A stretch of DNA of 64,000 nucleotides from Zantedeschia hybrid cultivar (lineage: Eukaryota; Streptophyta; Magnoliopsida; Alismatales; Araceae), in assembly GCA_030544215.1 (NCBI GenBank), contig JARZZO010000002.1, positions 61,216,150 to 61,280,149 on the forward strand, in the 5' to 3' direction. Of the stretch, positions 55,398 through 64,000 are shown one piece after another; the first letter of the stretch is position 1; each line of letters opens with the position of its first letter. The translations under genes were made by a program, and so were the position numbers. The notes below the pieces were generated by a model that saw nothing but the letters and a program-made list of their open reading frames with translations, had not been told where the DNA came from and made no database searches.

Positions 55398-56142
55398 AGA
55401 CCAGCATGGTACTTAGATCAAAAGATCATATTCATTTATTAACTTAATTCCCAAATTGTTCTTTAACAACTTAACTTAAAACCCATCGTGTTTGAATTTG
55501 TGTTTCCATTCGTGATCCCATTTGATGATTTGACCCTTAGTCAATCTAAGCCATTCCTTAAGTTTGGAGTACATCTCTTTGGAAGAAAAAGAAGAATAAG
55601 TTTAGAAAGCCCATGAGAAGGTTCCGGAGACTTAAAAAGATGTTCCTTTCCTACCCTAATATCCGTTGGGGTTTGGTCATTTTCTTTCCGGGGTATTTAT
55701 CGACCTTGCGTTCCCTTTCATTTCATTTCATGGCCTTGATGTAACGTTTGTAATGTAATGGCCTTTTTGATTTTACATTTGCCTTCTTGCTTTTGTTTTT
55801 CTATTCTTTTCTTTGCTTTGGGACGGATCTCCCCCTTTTTTTATGACGGCCTCTTACTAAGATGGCGGGTATTCTTGGTAGTCTATTCTAAGCCTCGTTC
55901 CGACATCATGGGCCGAGTATAAAACAGAATTTTGCTTTAAAAAGGAATGATTTGTACTTTACTCTTTTGGTCAAGCTTTCGATATTCTTTAGGACTTGGC
56001 ATCTCTTGTTACTCACGAATCAAACGTGTCAGTGTGTGTAGTAATGGGTTTGAAATTAAGTTATCCAGACTAATAAGGAAATTTGAATTTATAAACTTTC
56101 TGATTCCACTTGTCTTTGTACCATACTGATCGACTCTTTAAC
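55398..56142. other. Spacer between the two transcription units, no gene seen
   Basis: Lies after the last pol codon on the minus strand and after gene B on the plus strand, so two units end towards each other here. No terminator motif can be named with certainty. Confidence 0.4.
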
Positions 56143-57471
56143 CTAAGGGTAGTATTTCTTAAGATGTAAGCCATTCCAGGGATGATTTAGCTCTTCTCCT
56201 TCTGCATTAACAAGACGATAAGCATTACCAGGAAAAGCGTGCAATACAACATAAGGTCCCTCCCAGTTGGGTTGGAGCTTAGAACGCGGACCACCAGGTT
56301 TTACAAAAATCCTTTTGACAACCATTTCACCGACTTTGAACTTACGTTCAATGACTTTCTTTTGATAAAAACGTGCTAGTCTATTTTGATAAACTTTTGC
56401 ATAATTAGCGGCTGACCATCTTTTCTCGTCTAAAAGTTCCAATTGAGCAAGGAGTGCTGAACGATGTTCATCAATGGAAAATTTCTTATTCAATTGTACT
56501 CTTAATGACGGTATGAGGATCTCATATGGAACTACCGCCTCCATTCCAAATGTTAAGGAATAAGGAGTTTGCCCAGTGGGCGTGCGGATTGAAGTTCGGT
56601 AGGCCCATAGAGCCTCAACCAATTTTTCTTGCCAGTCTGCAAATTTGTTAGATTTGCACGTCTTTTTGATGATTTTTATCAAAGTCTTATTTGTCGCCTC
56701 TGCTTGGCCATTGCCTTGTGGATAATAAGGAGATGAATGATGCAATGCAATTTTATACCTGTTACAGAGGTCCTTCAATTCTTGTGACACGAACTGCGGT
56801 CCGTTGTCGGTGACGATGGTGTTTGGAATTCCAAATCGGGTGATGATGTTCTTCATGATGAACTTGCAGACGGTTGATGCTTTGATCTCCACGTATGCTT
56901 CAGCTTCTGCCCACTTGGTGAAGTATTCCGTTGCCGTGAGAATGAAAGATTTTTGCTTGATGCCGGAATCTGGGTTACCAAGGGGTCCAATAATGTCGAA
57001 AGCCCACATGGAGAAAGGCCATGGGGAAGAAATAGGATGGAGTGAAGATGCAGGAAAATGAATTTTGTCGGCGTGAAGTTGACACTTAGCACACCTACGG
57101 ACATATCCTACGCAGTCTTCTTCCATGGTTGGCCAATAAAATCCTTGTCTAAGGATCTTCTTTGCTAGCATCTGTCCATTGACATGGCCACCACAAACTC
57201 CACTATGAGCTCCTTCCATAACCTTCCAAAGCTCATCTTCGTCTAGACATCTCAGAAGAACTCCATCAAAACCTCTCTTATACAGTGCTCCCCCAACTAG
57301 GGTATATCGTTGAGCAATTCTCCTTATAGCTCTCTTCTCCTCAGTTGTAGCTTCCTCAGGATACGATTGATCTTCACAATATTTTGCAATTTCATAATAC
57401 CATGGCTTCTGTTCATCATCCATCTCTTCTAACAGCTCCATCAACATGATTTCTCTTTTTTCAATGATATC
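56143..57471 (-). CDS. Ty3/Gypsy integrase part of pol
   Basis: Same frame as the RT part, separated by a TGA at 57,472. The zinc-binding HHCC part is AHSGVCGGHVNG with RRCAKCQLHAD. The catalytic core has WAFDIIGPLG, VTDNGPQFVS and NGQAEATNKTL, giving the D-D-E triad. It ends with KLQPNWEGPYVVLHAFPGNAY, the usual Gypsy C-terminus, without a chromodomain, and HLKKYYP-stop. It would insert element cDNA in the nucleus. About 430 codons are open; only the TGA separates it from RT. Confidence 0.9.
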   Translation of the reverse strand, partial: DIIEKREIMLMELLEEMDDEQKPWYYEIAKYCEDQSYPEEATTEEKRAIRRIAQRYTLVGGALYKRGFDGVLLRCLDEDELWKVMEGAHSGVCGGHVNGQMLAKKILRQGFYWPTMEEDCVGYVRRCAKCQLHADKIHFPASSLHPISSPWPFSMWAFDIIGPLGNPDSGIKQKSFILTATEYFTKWAEAEAYVEIKASTVCKFIMKNIITRFGIPNTIVTDNGPQFVSQELKDLCNRYKIALHHSSPYYPQGNGQAEATNKTLIKIIKKTCKSNKFADWQEKLVEALWAYRTSIRTPTGQTPYSLTFGMEAVVPYEILIPSLRVQLNKKFSIDEHRSALLAQLELLDEKRWSAANYAKVYQNRLARFYQKKVIERKFKVGEMVVKRIFVKPGGPRSKLQPNWEGPYVVLHAFPGNAYRLVNAEGEELNHPWNGLHLKKYYP

Positions 57472-59622
57472 TCAATCTCTGATTTTCTTCAGCAACTTCT
57501 CCTTAGTTCCAAGGAATGAAGGATCTTTCATGGCAGGTGAAAGACGCCTATGAACTATGATTGATTCAGATTGCTTGCTGATTGGAAAATTAAGAGATGA
57601 GGCCAATGAAGCTAGAGCGTCAGCTAAGATGTTCTGATTCCTAGGGACATGGACAAAGATCAATTTCGTGAAAAGCTTTGAGTAAGCAGAAGTAAGTTCT
57701 TGATAAGGCTTGAGCTTGGGATCAAGAGTTCGATACTTGGTCAGCACTTGGCGAAGAATTAGTTGGCTATCACCTATAATCCTGAGTTTGGTGGCACCAT
57801 GGAAATGAGCAGCCTCGAGGCCAGCAAGGAGTGCCTCGTATTCAGCTATATTGTTTGTGACTGGAAAATCAAGCTGAAAGGCTTGTGGAATGGTGATACC
57901 TTCAGGTGATAACAGAACGATACCGATCCCCTTTCCATGAGAATTCAGAGCTCCGTCAAAATGCAGAGTCCACATATCATCTCTGATTTGATTTACGGAC
58001 ATCAGTTCCTCATCCGGAAACTCTGATCGCACTGGATCAAATCGAGGAAGGGGATGATGAGCGAGATGTTCTGCTATGGCATAGCCCTTGATCGCTTTCT
58101 GCTGAATATAAGTGATATCGAATTGAGATAGAAAGGTTTGCCATCGTGCTAACCTATCAGTAAGAACAGATTTCTCCAGAAGGAATTTGATCGGATTCAT
58201 CCTAGCAATGAGATGGACTTCATGGGCCAGAAAATAATACTTTAATTTCTGCACAACCCAGACCAATGCTGCACATGTTTTCTCCATCGCCGTATATCTT
58301 TGTTCAGCAGGGTTGAGAAGTTTAGAGAGATAATAGGCTGCCCTCTCTTTTCCTTCTTCATCCTCTTGTGCTAGGACAGCCCCCTCTGCATCATCCAGGA
58401 CTGAAATGTAAAGTATCAATGGTTTGCCTGGAGATGGTGGTCTCAAAACAGGAGGACTTGCTAGATAGTTCTTTAATCCGTCGAATGCCTCCTGACACTT
58501 ATCGTCCCAATCGAATTTGACTCCCGGCTTGGTAAGCTCGTAAAACGGCTTACACCTTTGTGAGTGCTGGGAGACAAAACGGCGAATAAATTTTAACCTC
58601 CTGATTAATCCTCTCAACTCTTTCAAATTTTTGGGAGGTGGCATTTCTCTGATAGCCTTCGCCTTATTGGGATCGATCTCAATTCCCCGTTTGCTGACGA
58701 TAAATCCAAGCAATTTTCCTGAAGATACTCCGAATACACATTTCTTGGGGTTCATCTTTAACTGATATTCTCTCGATCTTTCTAATACCCTTGCCAAAAC
58801 TTTGGCGTGCTCAGCCTTTGTCTTCGATTTAACCAATAAGTCATCCACATACACTTCCAGATCTATGTGCATCATGTCATGAAATATTGCCATCATGGCC
58901 CTCTGATAAGTGGCTCCAGCATTCTTTAACCCAAATGGCATGACGACATAACAATATGTTCCCCAAGGTGTAGTGAATGATGTTTTTTCTTGATCCTCTT
59001 CTGCCAGCTTAATCTGATTGTATCCTGAAAATCTGTCCATAAACGATAAAGTTTCATAGCCAGCGGTATTATTAATGAGTACATCAATATGAGGCAATGG
59101 AAAATCATCTTTAGGACACGCCCGGTTCAAATCGCGGAAGTCAATGCAGATCCTGACCTTTTCGTCCTTCTTCATAACTGGGACTATGTTGGCCACCCAT
59201 TGTGGATAAAGGACGACTCTAATAAATTTGGCTTTATGCAATTTGTCAACCTCTTCCTTCATCTTTAGAGCCATTTGTGGGTGGAATCGCCTTAATTTCT
59301 GCTTGACAGGGCTAGCTCCATCCTTTAACGTTAACCTGTGTTCAACTAAAGATGAGTCTAACCCTGGCATATCTTCATAACTCCAGGCGAAAGTGTCCTT
59401 ATAGTCCTTAAGTACTTGTACCATTGCCTTCTCATCCTCTGTAGAAAGATTTTTACTGACGAGGACAACCTTAGGTTCGTCTTCAGTCTCTAAATTGATT
59501 TCTTTGGTGGGCTCTTCTACGGCAGCTGAGGGTTCATCGAATCTCTTCACTCCACTGGCATATGCCTCAGCTGCATCCTCATCATCTTCCTCATTTTCAA
59601 TAATGGAGTCCTTTTCATGCAC
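57472..59622 (-). CDS. Ty3/Gypsy RT, connection RNase H and second RNase H (Tat type)
   Basis: RT carries VKQKLRRFHPQM, RICIDFRDLNRACPKDDFPL, MPFGLKNAGATYQRAM and the catalytic EVYVDDLLVKS. A first RNase H-like domain follows (AEGAVLAQEDEE, the connection type). A second, separate RNase H comes near residue 540 (WTLHFDGALNSHGKG, NIAEYEALLAGLEAA, GDSQLI, DALASLAS) with its acidic residues. Two RNase H domains are the hallmark of the Tat/Ogre lineage. The N-terminal part (EDEKAMVQVLKDYKDTFAW) is the usual linker. The frame ends at TGA (57,472) and starts after a frameshift near 59,630. Confidence 0.92.
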   Translation of the reverse strand: MHEKDSIIENEEDDEDAAEAYASGVKRFDEPSAAVEEPTKEINLETEDEPKVVLVSKNLSTEDEKAMVQVLKDYKDTFAWSYEDMPGLDSSLVEHRLTLKDGASPVKQKLRRFHPQMALKMKEEVDKLHKAKFIRVVLYPQWVANIVPVMKKDEKVRICIDFRDLNRACPKDDFPLPHIDVLINNTAGYETLSFMDRFSGYNQIKLAEEDQEKTSFTTPWGTYCYVVMPFGLKNAGATYQRAMMAIFHDMMHIDLEVYVDDLLVKSKTKAEHAKVLARVLERSREYQLKMNPKKCVFGVSSGKLLGFIVSKRGIEIDPNKAKAIREMPPPKNLKELRGLIRRLKFIRRFVSQHSQRCKPFYELTKPGVKFDWDDKCQEAFDGLKNYLASPPVLRPPSPGKPLILYISVLDDAEGAVLAQEDEEGKERAAYYLSKLLNPAEQRYTAMEKTCAALVWVVQKLKYYFLAHEVHLIARMNPIKFLLEKSVLTDRLARWQTFLSQFDITYIQQKAIKGYAIAEHLAHHPLPRFDPVRSEFPDEELMSVNQIRDDMWTLHFDGALNSHGKGIGIVLLSPEGITIPQAFQLDFPVTNNIAEYEALLAGLEAAHFHGATKLRIIGDSQLILRQVLTKYRTLDPKLKPYQELTSAYSKLFTKLIFVHVPRNQNILADALASLASSLNFPISKQSESIIVHRRLSPAMKDPSFLGTKEKLLKKIRD

Positions 59623-59639
59623 TAATTCATATACCCGTA

Positions 59640-60976
59640 CCCATCATTGACTGACTCATCATTCATGCAATCTTCTGGCATTTGAATTGGATTTTCTAAA
59701 AACTGAGGGATTAAAGAGCAAGACAAGCATTTATCAGCTAAGTCCTGGAGGTATCTATCTGGAATTTGCCTACCCTTAGGCTTCCTAGACTTCCTAACCT
59801 GACTAACCTGCCTAAAACTAGACTGCCTAACTTCACTAAACTCCCTATTATAACCTAATGAAGATGAAGCAGGATGGAAATCCTGGGATACAAGTGGAAA
59901 TACAGGAGAATCCTCCCGAGGGAAGGGGCAGAGTAGATCTAAGAGAGAATCTTGACCGAAGGACCCGCGCGACGGGGTGCGATCGGAAAAGTAAGATGTT
60001 TCCTCGATAAGAATCTGAGAAGAATTTGTTGTAAAATTGGCGTTTTTTTTTGGATATCAGAGGAATTAAACATGAAACATGAATGAATACAAATAGAAGG
60101 AGAATCAGATGGAGGAAGTGGCACCAAGGCCAGAGGATTAGGGGGATCATATAGTAATATGTCCCAGATCAAATCATACATCCTCTCTAGATCGAGAGGA
60201 GGTTGTGGAATAAGGTCCCGAGGGGACAGGGTAATCATAACGGGCGGAGCCCGTGGAATATCTTCAATAATGACCCGCGACCAAGTCGGGGTCAAGAGCA
60301 GTGTACGAAACAGAGTATGGAGTATGAAGACATGTGAAGGATATGTCCCCCTCCAGAGCAGATCTGTAGTGTAACCAGCTTCATAGGGGTCATCTGGCTC
60401 CCCTTCGTCGGTCTCTTCAGACAGCAGTATCCGCTTATCAAAGATGGCACCAGGGCTTTCAATCAGCTCGTCAATCTGCGGCAGCCACTTGGGTTCTGCA
60501 GGATCTAGGAACAATCTGTTCAGTGCAATGTAAAGGTCTCTCAGATCGAACCACCTGTACCATTCGCATTCAGGATCATGAAATTTTCTCCTTTTCATAG
60601 GCCGCAGAGCCTTCAAGGATTGGTACGTAAGTAGTTCTGAGCAATGTCTGGCCAAGTCCCTCCCATAGATGTCATGGAAGTCAAAACACGAAGTAATGAC
60701 CACCGTGTTGTCGTGGCTAAGTATGGGCCTTTTTACAAAGTGTGTATACAGGGTCCATGTTAGGGGATCTCGGCCTTCTTTGGGTGGCGTAGACATTGTC
60801 TCCCAGATTTTTCGACCTTCTTCACTCTTTGCTTGTTGAACCAAATCTTGCTGCAATCTTCTTGGCCTATAGCCCAGACCACTTCCAGGTGCTGCTCGAT
60901 GATCTTTAACATGAGTGGTCCTGCCTTGCAACTGTGTGCCCAGACCTCTCCCAGGCTCGTAGCCGTTCTTCATCAT
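59640..60976 (-). pseudogene. G-patch containing part of the Gypsy polyprotein, frameshifted
   Basis: Begins MMKNGYEPGRGLG with further Gly-rich pieces (GSGLGYRP), a G-patch motif seen in several plant Tat-type elements and thought to bind RNA. Then a Trp/Tyr-rich region (WYRWFDLRDLYIALN) and a Pro-rich end. The frame breaks at a run of T near 60,043. The family-like sequence continues in another frame (DSLLDLLCPFP, IPDRYLQDLADK) to about 59,640. It shares its frame with the protease part but two stops lie between them. Confidence 0.65.
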
Positions 60977-61030
60977 AATTCTCCATCATGGGGTACTCAT
61001 GCACTTCCCCCTTTTTATGGCATCTAACGG

Positions 61031-61759
61031 TTATGGAGAAATAGTGGCGGCTTTTAGAGGATCAGCCACTGGACGGTAGATCTGTAATACCGACAAAAAA
61101 GGTTGTCGGCCAGGTAAAGCAGCAGATTTAATATTCAAGGTATGAGCAGCAGCAAGGATCGGCATGCTCGTCACTTTAATAATTCGTCCTTTGAAAGGGA
61201 ATTTGAGGCATTGGTGATTCGTAGAGAGAATCGCCTCAAGAGTTTTGATATAAGGACGACCCAAAATGACATTTATAGAAGGGTCGATTTCTAGGATGTG
61301 AAATTCGACCTCTGCATGACTTACAGGGCCTAGCTCCACCTTCAAATAGACCATTCCCAGAGGGGAACGGGCAGAGTTGTCATATGCCATCACTGAGATG
61401 GGGCTGGGCAGCCATTTTTCTTTGGGCACACCGCACAGCTCCAGGGTCTTCGGAGGTAAAACATTGATCGAAGCCCCTGTGTCGACCAAGCATGCATCCA
61501 CGACCTTCTTACAGATGTTGACCGTGATGCTCAGAGCCATGCCTCTGGCTGCTGGCGGTGCTAGTTCCGATGTATGAAATGTAATGGAGGGCTGATCCCC
61601 CTGAGGAACTAGTAGTGCTGCAATTTTTTCTACCGGCACGTCCTCGTTGACCATCACCTTTTGTAGATATTCCATTAAGGCTTCTTGGTGAATCTTGGAC
61701 CTTTTGATCAATTCAAGTACAGTGATTTGTGCCAGTGTCCTGTCTAGATGTTTCAACAA
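61031..61759 (-). CDS. Ty3/Gypsy aspartic protease
   Basis: The active-site loop is CLVDTGASINVLPP, and VILGRPYIKTLEA is the typical second half of retropepsin-like proteases of Tat elements. A linker (LVPQGDQPSITFHTSEL) precedes it. The protease would cut the gag-pol polyprotein. The frame differs from the gag end by one shift and stops before the G-patch part. Confidence 0.85.
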   Translation of the reverse strand: MLKHLDRTLAQITVLELIKRSKIHQEALMEYLQKVMVNEDVPVEKIAALLVPQGDQPSITFHTSELAPPAARGMALSITVNICKKVVDACLVDTGASINVLPPKTLELCGVPKEKWLPSPISVMAYDNSARSPLGMVYLKVELGPVSHAEVEFHILEIDPSINVILGRPYIKTLEAILSTNHQCLKFPFKGRIIKVTSMPILAAAHTLNIKSAALPGRQPFLSVLQIYRPVADPLKAATISP

Positions 61760-62610
61760 GTCATATTGAGTGCCTGGTGCACTCTCTTCATTATGGGCTT
61801 CCTCAGTCGGCTGTGATGGGCCGTCTCTAACTGTGGACTGAGGAAAGACCTTGTTGAAAATCCTTCCACTTCGGAGCGCATGTTCCTCGACCGTGGAGGA
61901 TCCGGGTTACACCTTGAGTACCGCAGGGTTGGATGGTGCGGATGATGTAGAGGGTTGGTATGTAGGTGATGGCGTAGGACTAGGTGGTGATGGCGAGTGC
62001 GGATTAGAGGCCTAGATGGTTGGATGGTAGATGGGTAAGTGGTTGGTGAAGTGGGGAATGGCACGCGTAATAGCGGTCTGGATGGTAAGGGGGGATCTGG
62101 GTAGGTGGTAGTGGTAGTGGGTGAAGTAGGAAATGGTACGCGGAGTAATGGCCTAGATGGTAAAAGGGGCGCGTGATTGGTTTGCGGGGGGTTATATGAT
62201 GGAGGCGTAGGAGTGTGGGGCGTGATGGGCTTGAGGAAGGCGGGTAGTGGTAATGGGTTATTGGGTGTGGGTGAGTGATATGTGGGTGTCGGTAGAGGGG
62301 TGATGGTAATGGGTTGCGGCCTAGGTATGTGGATGGTGCGGCGTGGCGGTCGTTCTGCGGTACTTTGAACGTGACCCGTTGAACAAAGAGAGGAAGAGTC
62401 TTCTATTCTCCACTGTTGCCCACGACCAGCCTCAGACTGGCTGTTCGTCAAAATGGGAGCAACTTGGTTTTGGTTCTGGTGCTCCGGGAGTGGATTCTGC
62501 ACTATGCCCATATTGGGTGGCGCTGCTGCTTGTACTGGTGGTCTTGCTTGCTGTTGCTGCTGCTGCTGCTGTGGTCTTCTTGCCTTCAGGGCTGATATAT
62601 ACTTTTTCAT
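61753..62610 (-). CDS. Gag C-terminal linker, Pro- and Gln-rich
   Basis: Follows the zinc-knuckle part in a shifted frame. A Gln run (CAG-type repeat, CTGCTG on the plus strand near 62,555) leads into about 130 Pro-rich residues, with PSRPLLRVPFPTSPTT repeated twice. No domain. It probably joins gag to protease. Confidence 0.55.
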   Translation of the reverse strand: MKKYISALKARRPQQQQQQQQARPPVQAAAPPNMGIVQNPLPEHQNQNQVAPILTNSQSEAGRGQQWRIEDSSSLCSTGHVQSTAERPPRRTIHIPRPQPITITPLPTPTYHSPTPNNPLPLPAFLKPITPHTPTPPSYNPPQTNHAPLLPSRPLLRVPFPTSPTTTTTYPDPPLPSRPLLRVPFPTSPTTYPSTIQPSRPLIRTRHHHLVLRHHLHTNPLHHPHHPTLRYSRCNPDPPRSRNMRSEVEGFSTRSFLSPQLETAHHSRLRKPIMKRVHQALNMTC

Positions 62611-62621
62611 CTCCTCCCAGT

Positions 62622-64000
62622 CTATGCCGCCCTGCTCATTGAGATCATGAATATAATCTCTGAAAAGGAAGCAGGTGTCAATGGTATGCCCAGGTTGCCT
62701 ATGGAAGTAGCAATACCTGGACGTGTGGCATTTTGAGGCCAGACGGCCTTTTCCCTTGGCAAAACTAAGGCATTAGCTGCCATTAGAGCACTGAAGATAT
62801 CTGCCAAGGATTCTGGGAGGGCCGGGTATTCTGCCCTCTTAGGGCCTAGAGGTCTTCTCTACTGGTTGTAGTCACCAGGAGGAGGGACATTATGGTACGC
62901 CGGCGGTGCGCGCGGCTGATACTGTAGCTGTTGCTGATATTGCTGCTGTTGGGGCTGGTACTGCTGTTGCCGTTGCGGCGGCTGTTGTAGCGGTTGCTGT
63001 TGCTGGTTCTGGTTTGGCTGCTGGGGCCGCTGATACTGTTGCTGATAATGGGGGTTCTGCTGCTACCTGTACCCCTGCTGGTTTGGCTGCGGTGGCCTCT
63101 GGTACTGCTGCTGGTTCCTCACGAACTGGGGCGAATTAGTATTCATGCTACTGACTTGCTCGTGAGAGAGCGTGCCCTCAGTAGTCGGACCTGTGCTGGG
63201 AGAGTTTGGCACTGCAGGCTTCCGAGGTGGAGGCCTGCTAGGTCTGTGAGGATCAAAGACGCTAGAGAACGTAGCGTCCTTGAAGGCATTTTGGCAGTAC
63301 CGTGCTCTTTCATAGAGCTCTGCCATGTTGGTCAGATTGTTCAAGGAGAGGACTAGCTTGAATTGGGGCGTGGCGTTAGAAATTAACATCTTCACTTGCT
63401 CGGACTCGGACAAGTGATCTTTCACCTTTTCAGCCAGGCCCCGCCACCTGTCAGCAAAACTGACAAACTCTTCATCAGGTTTCATCTTTTCTGCAATGAG
63501 GTCAGTAATGGACAAGGAGGGTGCAACTCTGTCCTGGTATCGTTGGATAAATTTGCGTGAAACGATACCGTAATCCTCTACTTCGGAGGGTTCCAGAGAA
63601 AAGAACCACTCGAGGGCTGGTCCCTCTAGAGATCTCCTGAACAAAAAGGCCAACGACCTCTTGTCGTTCTGCCAGAAAGACGATTCGTACATAAATTCCT
63701 TCAGATGTGTGAAGGGGTTACCAGTACCATTGTACTTCCGGTACACTGGCATCTCAGAGGGTGGTAGGTGGAATACCGGCAGGCTCGGCAAATTGATCTC
63801 TGGCGCAGCTTTAACCCCTATCATCTTCTAGAGGTTGTTAAACTGCTCATCCATGCGCTCCATCTTGGCCAGCAACACTTGCGTGGTCAGATCTGCCTGG
63901 GGAGGAGGAGGAGGAGGAGGTGGAGGTACTTGATAGGCCTGCTGCCTAGAGTACGTTGGACAGGGGGGAAAATAAAGGGGAGGTCCGGCAGAGCTTCCGC
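62622..64000 (-). CDS. Ty3/Gypsy gag, partial at the window edge, with three in-frame TAGs
   Basis: The frame is open leftward from the window end, except for TAGs at 63,828, 63,063 and 62,859. N-terminal Pro run, then MERMDEQFNNL, KMIGVKAAPEINLPSL, the capsid-like Retrotrans_gag part (YNGTGNPFTHLKEFMY, LAFLFRRSLEGPALEWFFSL, FIQRYQDRVAPS, FADRWRGLAEKV) and a long Gln-rich tail. Further on, a Cys-His knuckle (YCYFHRQPGHTIDTC) is found only in a shifted frame around 62,700, so a frameshift separates it. The gag forms the virus-like particle. The start codon lies beyond the window. Confidence 0.85.

Overview
The window is nuclear DNA of a flowering plant. Spliceosomal introns, plant Ty1/Copia and Ty3/Gypsy LTR retrotransposons, many MITEs, a tRNA-derived SINE and plant-specific protein domains all point that way. 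The GC-rich exons of the glyoxalase-like gene would fit a monocot, but that is only a guess. Transposable elements dominate. I see two host-type genes, and both are marked by TE insertions.

Layout. 1-2.5 kb: AT-rich repeats, including a degenerate array of about 140-bp units. 4.5-11.7 kb (+): an uncharacterised plant gene whose last four coding exons join in phase; its 5.2-kb last intron holds a decayed Copia fragment and a perfect 104-bp tandem duplication. 14.75-15.82 kb (-): a three-exon glyoxalase I-like (VOC) gene with all four expected metal ligands; a MITE sits directly at its stop codon. 17-28.3 kb: a MITE-rich stretch with a foldback element, CACTA-like subterminal repeats, an LTR remnant and a SINE. 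30.8-38.8 kb: LTR-type sequence, including a 3.46-kb solo LTR with a clean 5-bp target duplication. 39.3-41 kb: another minus-strand LTR-like block. 41.0-46.9 kb: a Copia fragment (+) interrupted by a fairly young Copia element (-). 46.9-64 kb: a large minus-strand Ty3/Gypsy element of Tat type (gag, protease, G-patch, RT, two RNase H domains, integrase) that runs off the right edge. Its putative 3' LTR starts at 48,678.

Between the Gypsy pol and that LTR lie two spliced genes on the opposite (+) strand. Gene A (50,014-51,361) and gene B (51,994-54,874) both encode plant-mobile-domain-like proteins, and gene B ends in a coiled coil. Both now carry in-frame TAG codons.

The most unusual signal is a short palindrome family: two 12-bp arms (consensus TTGAAACGCGTC and GACGCCTTTCAA) around a spacer of exactly 10 bp whose sequence varies. 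I count 23 copies, 7 in the 40-41 kb LTR-like block and 16 between 48.1 and 52.4 kb. They cluster upstream of the LTR TATA box, upstream of gene A's TATA box, upstream of gene B, and inside gene B's first intron. I read them as a possible shared binding or hairpin module of this element system; this is inference.
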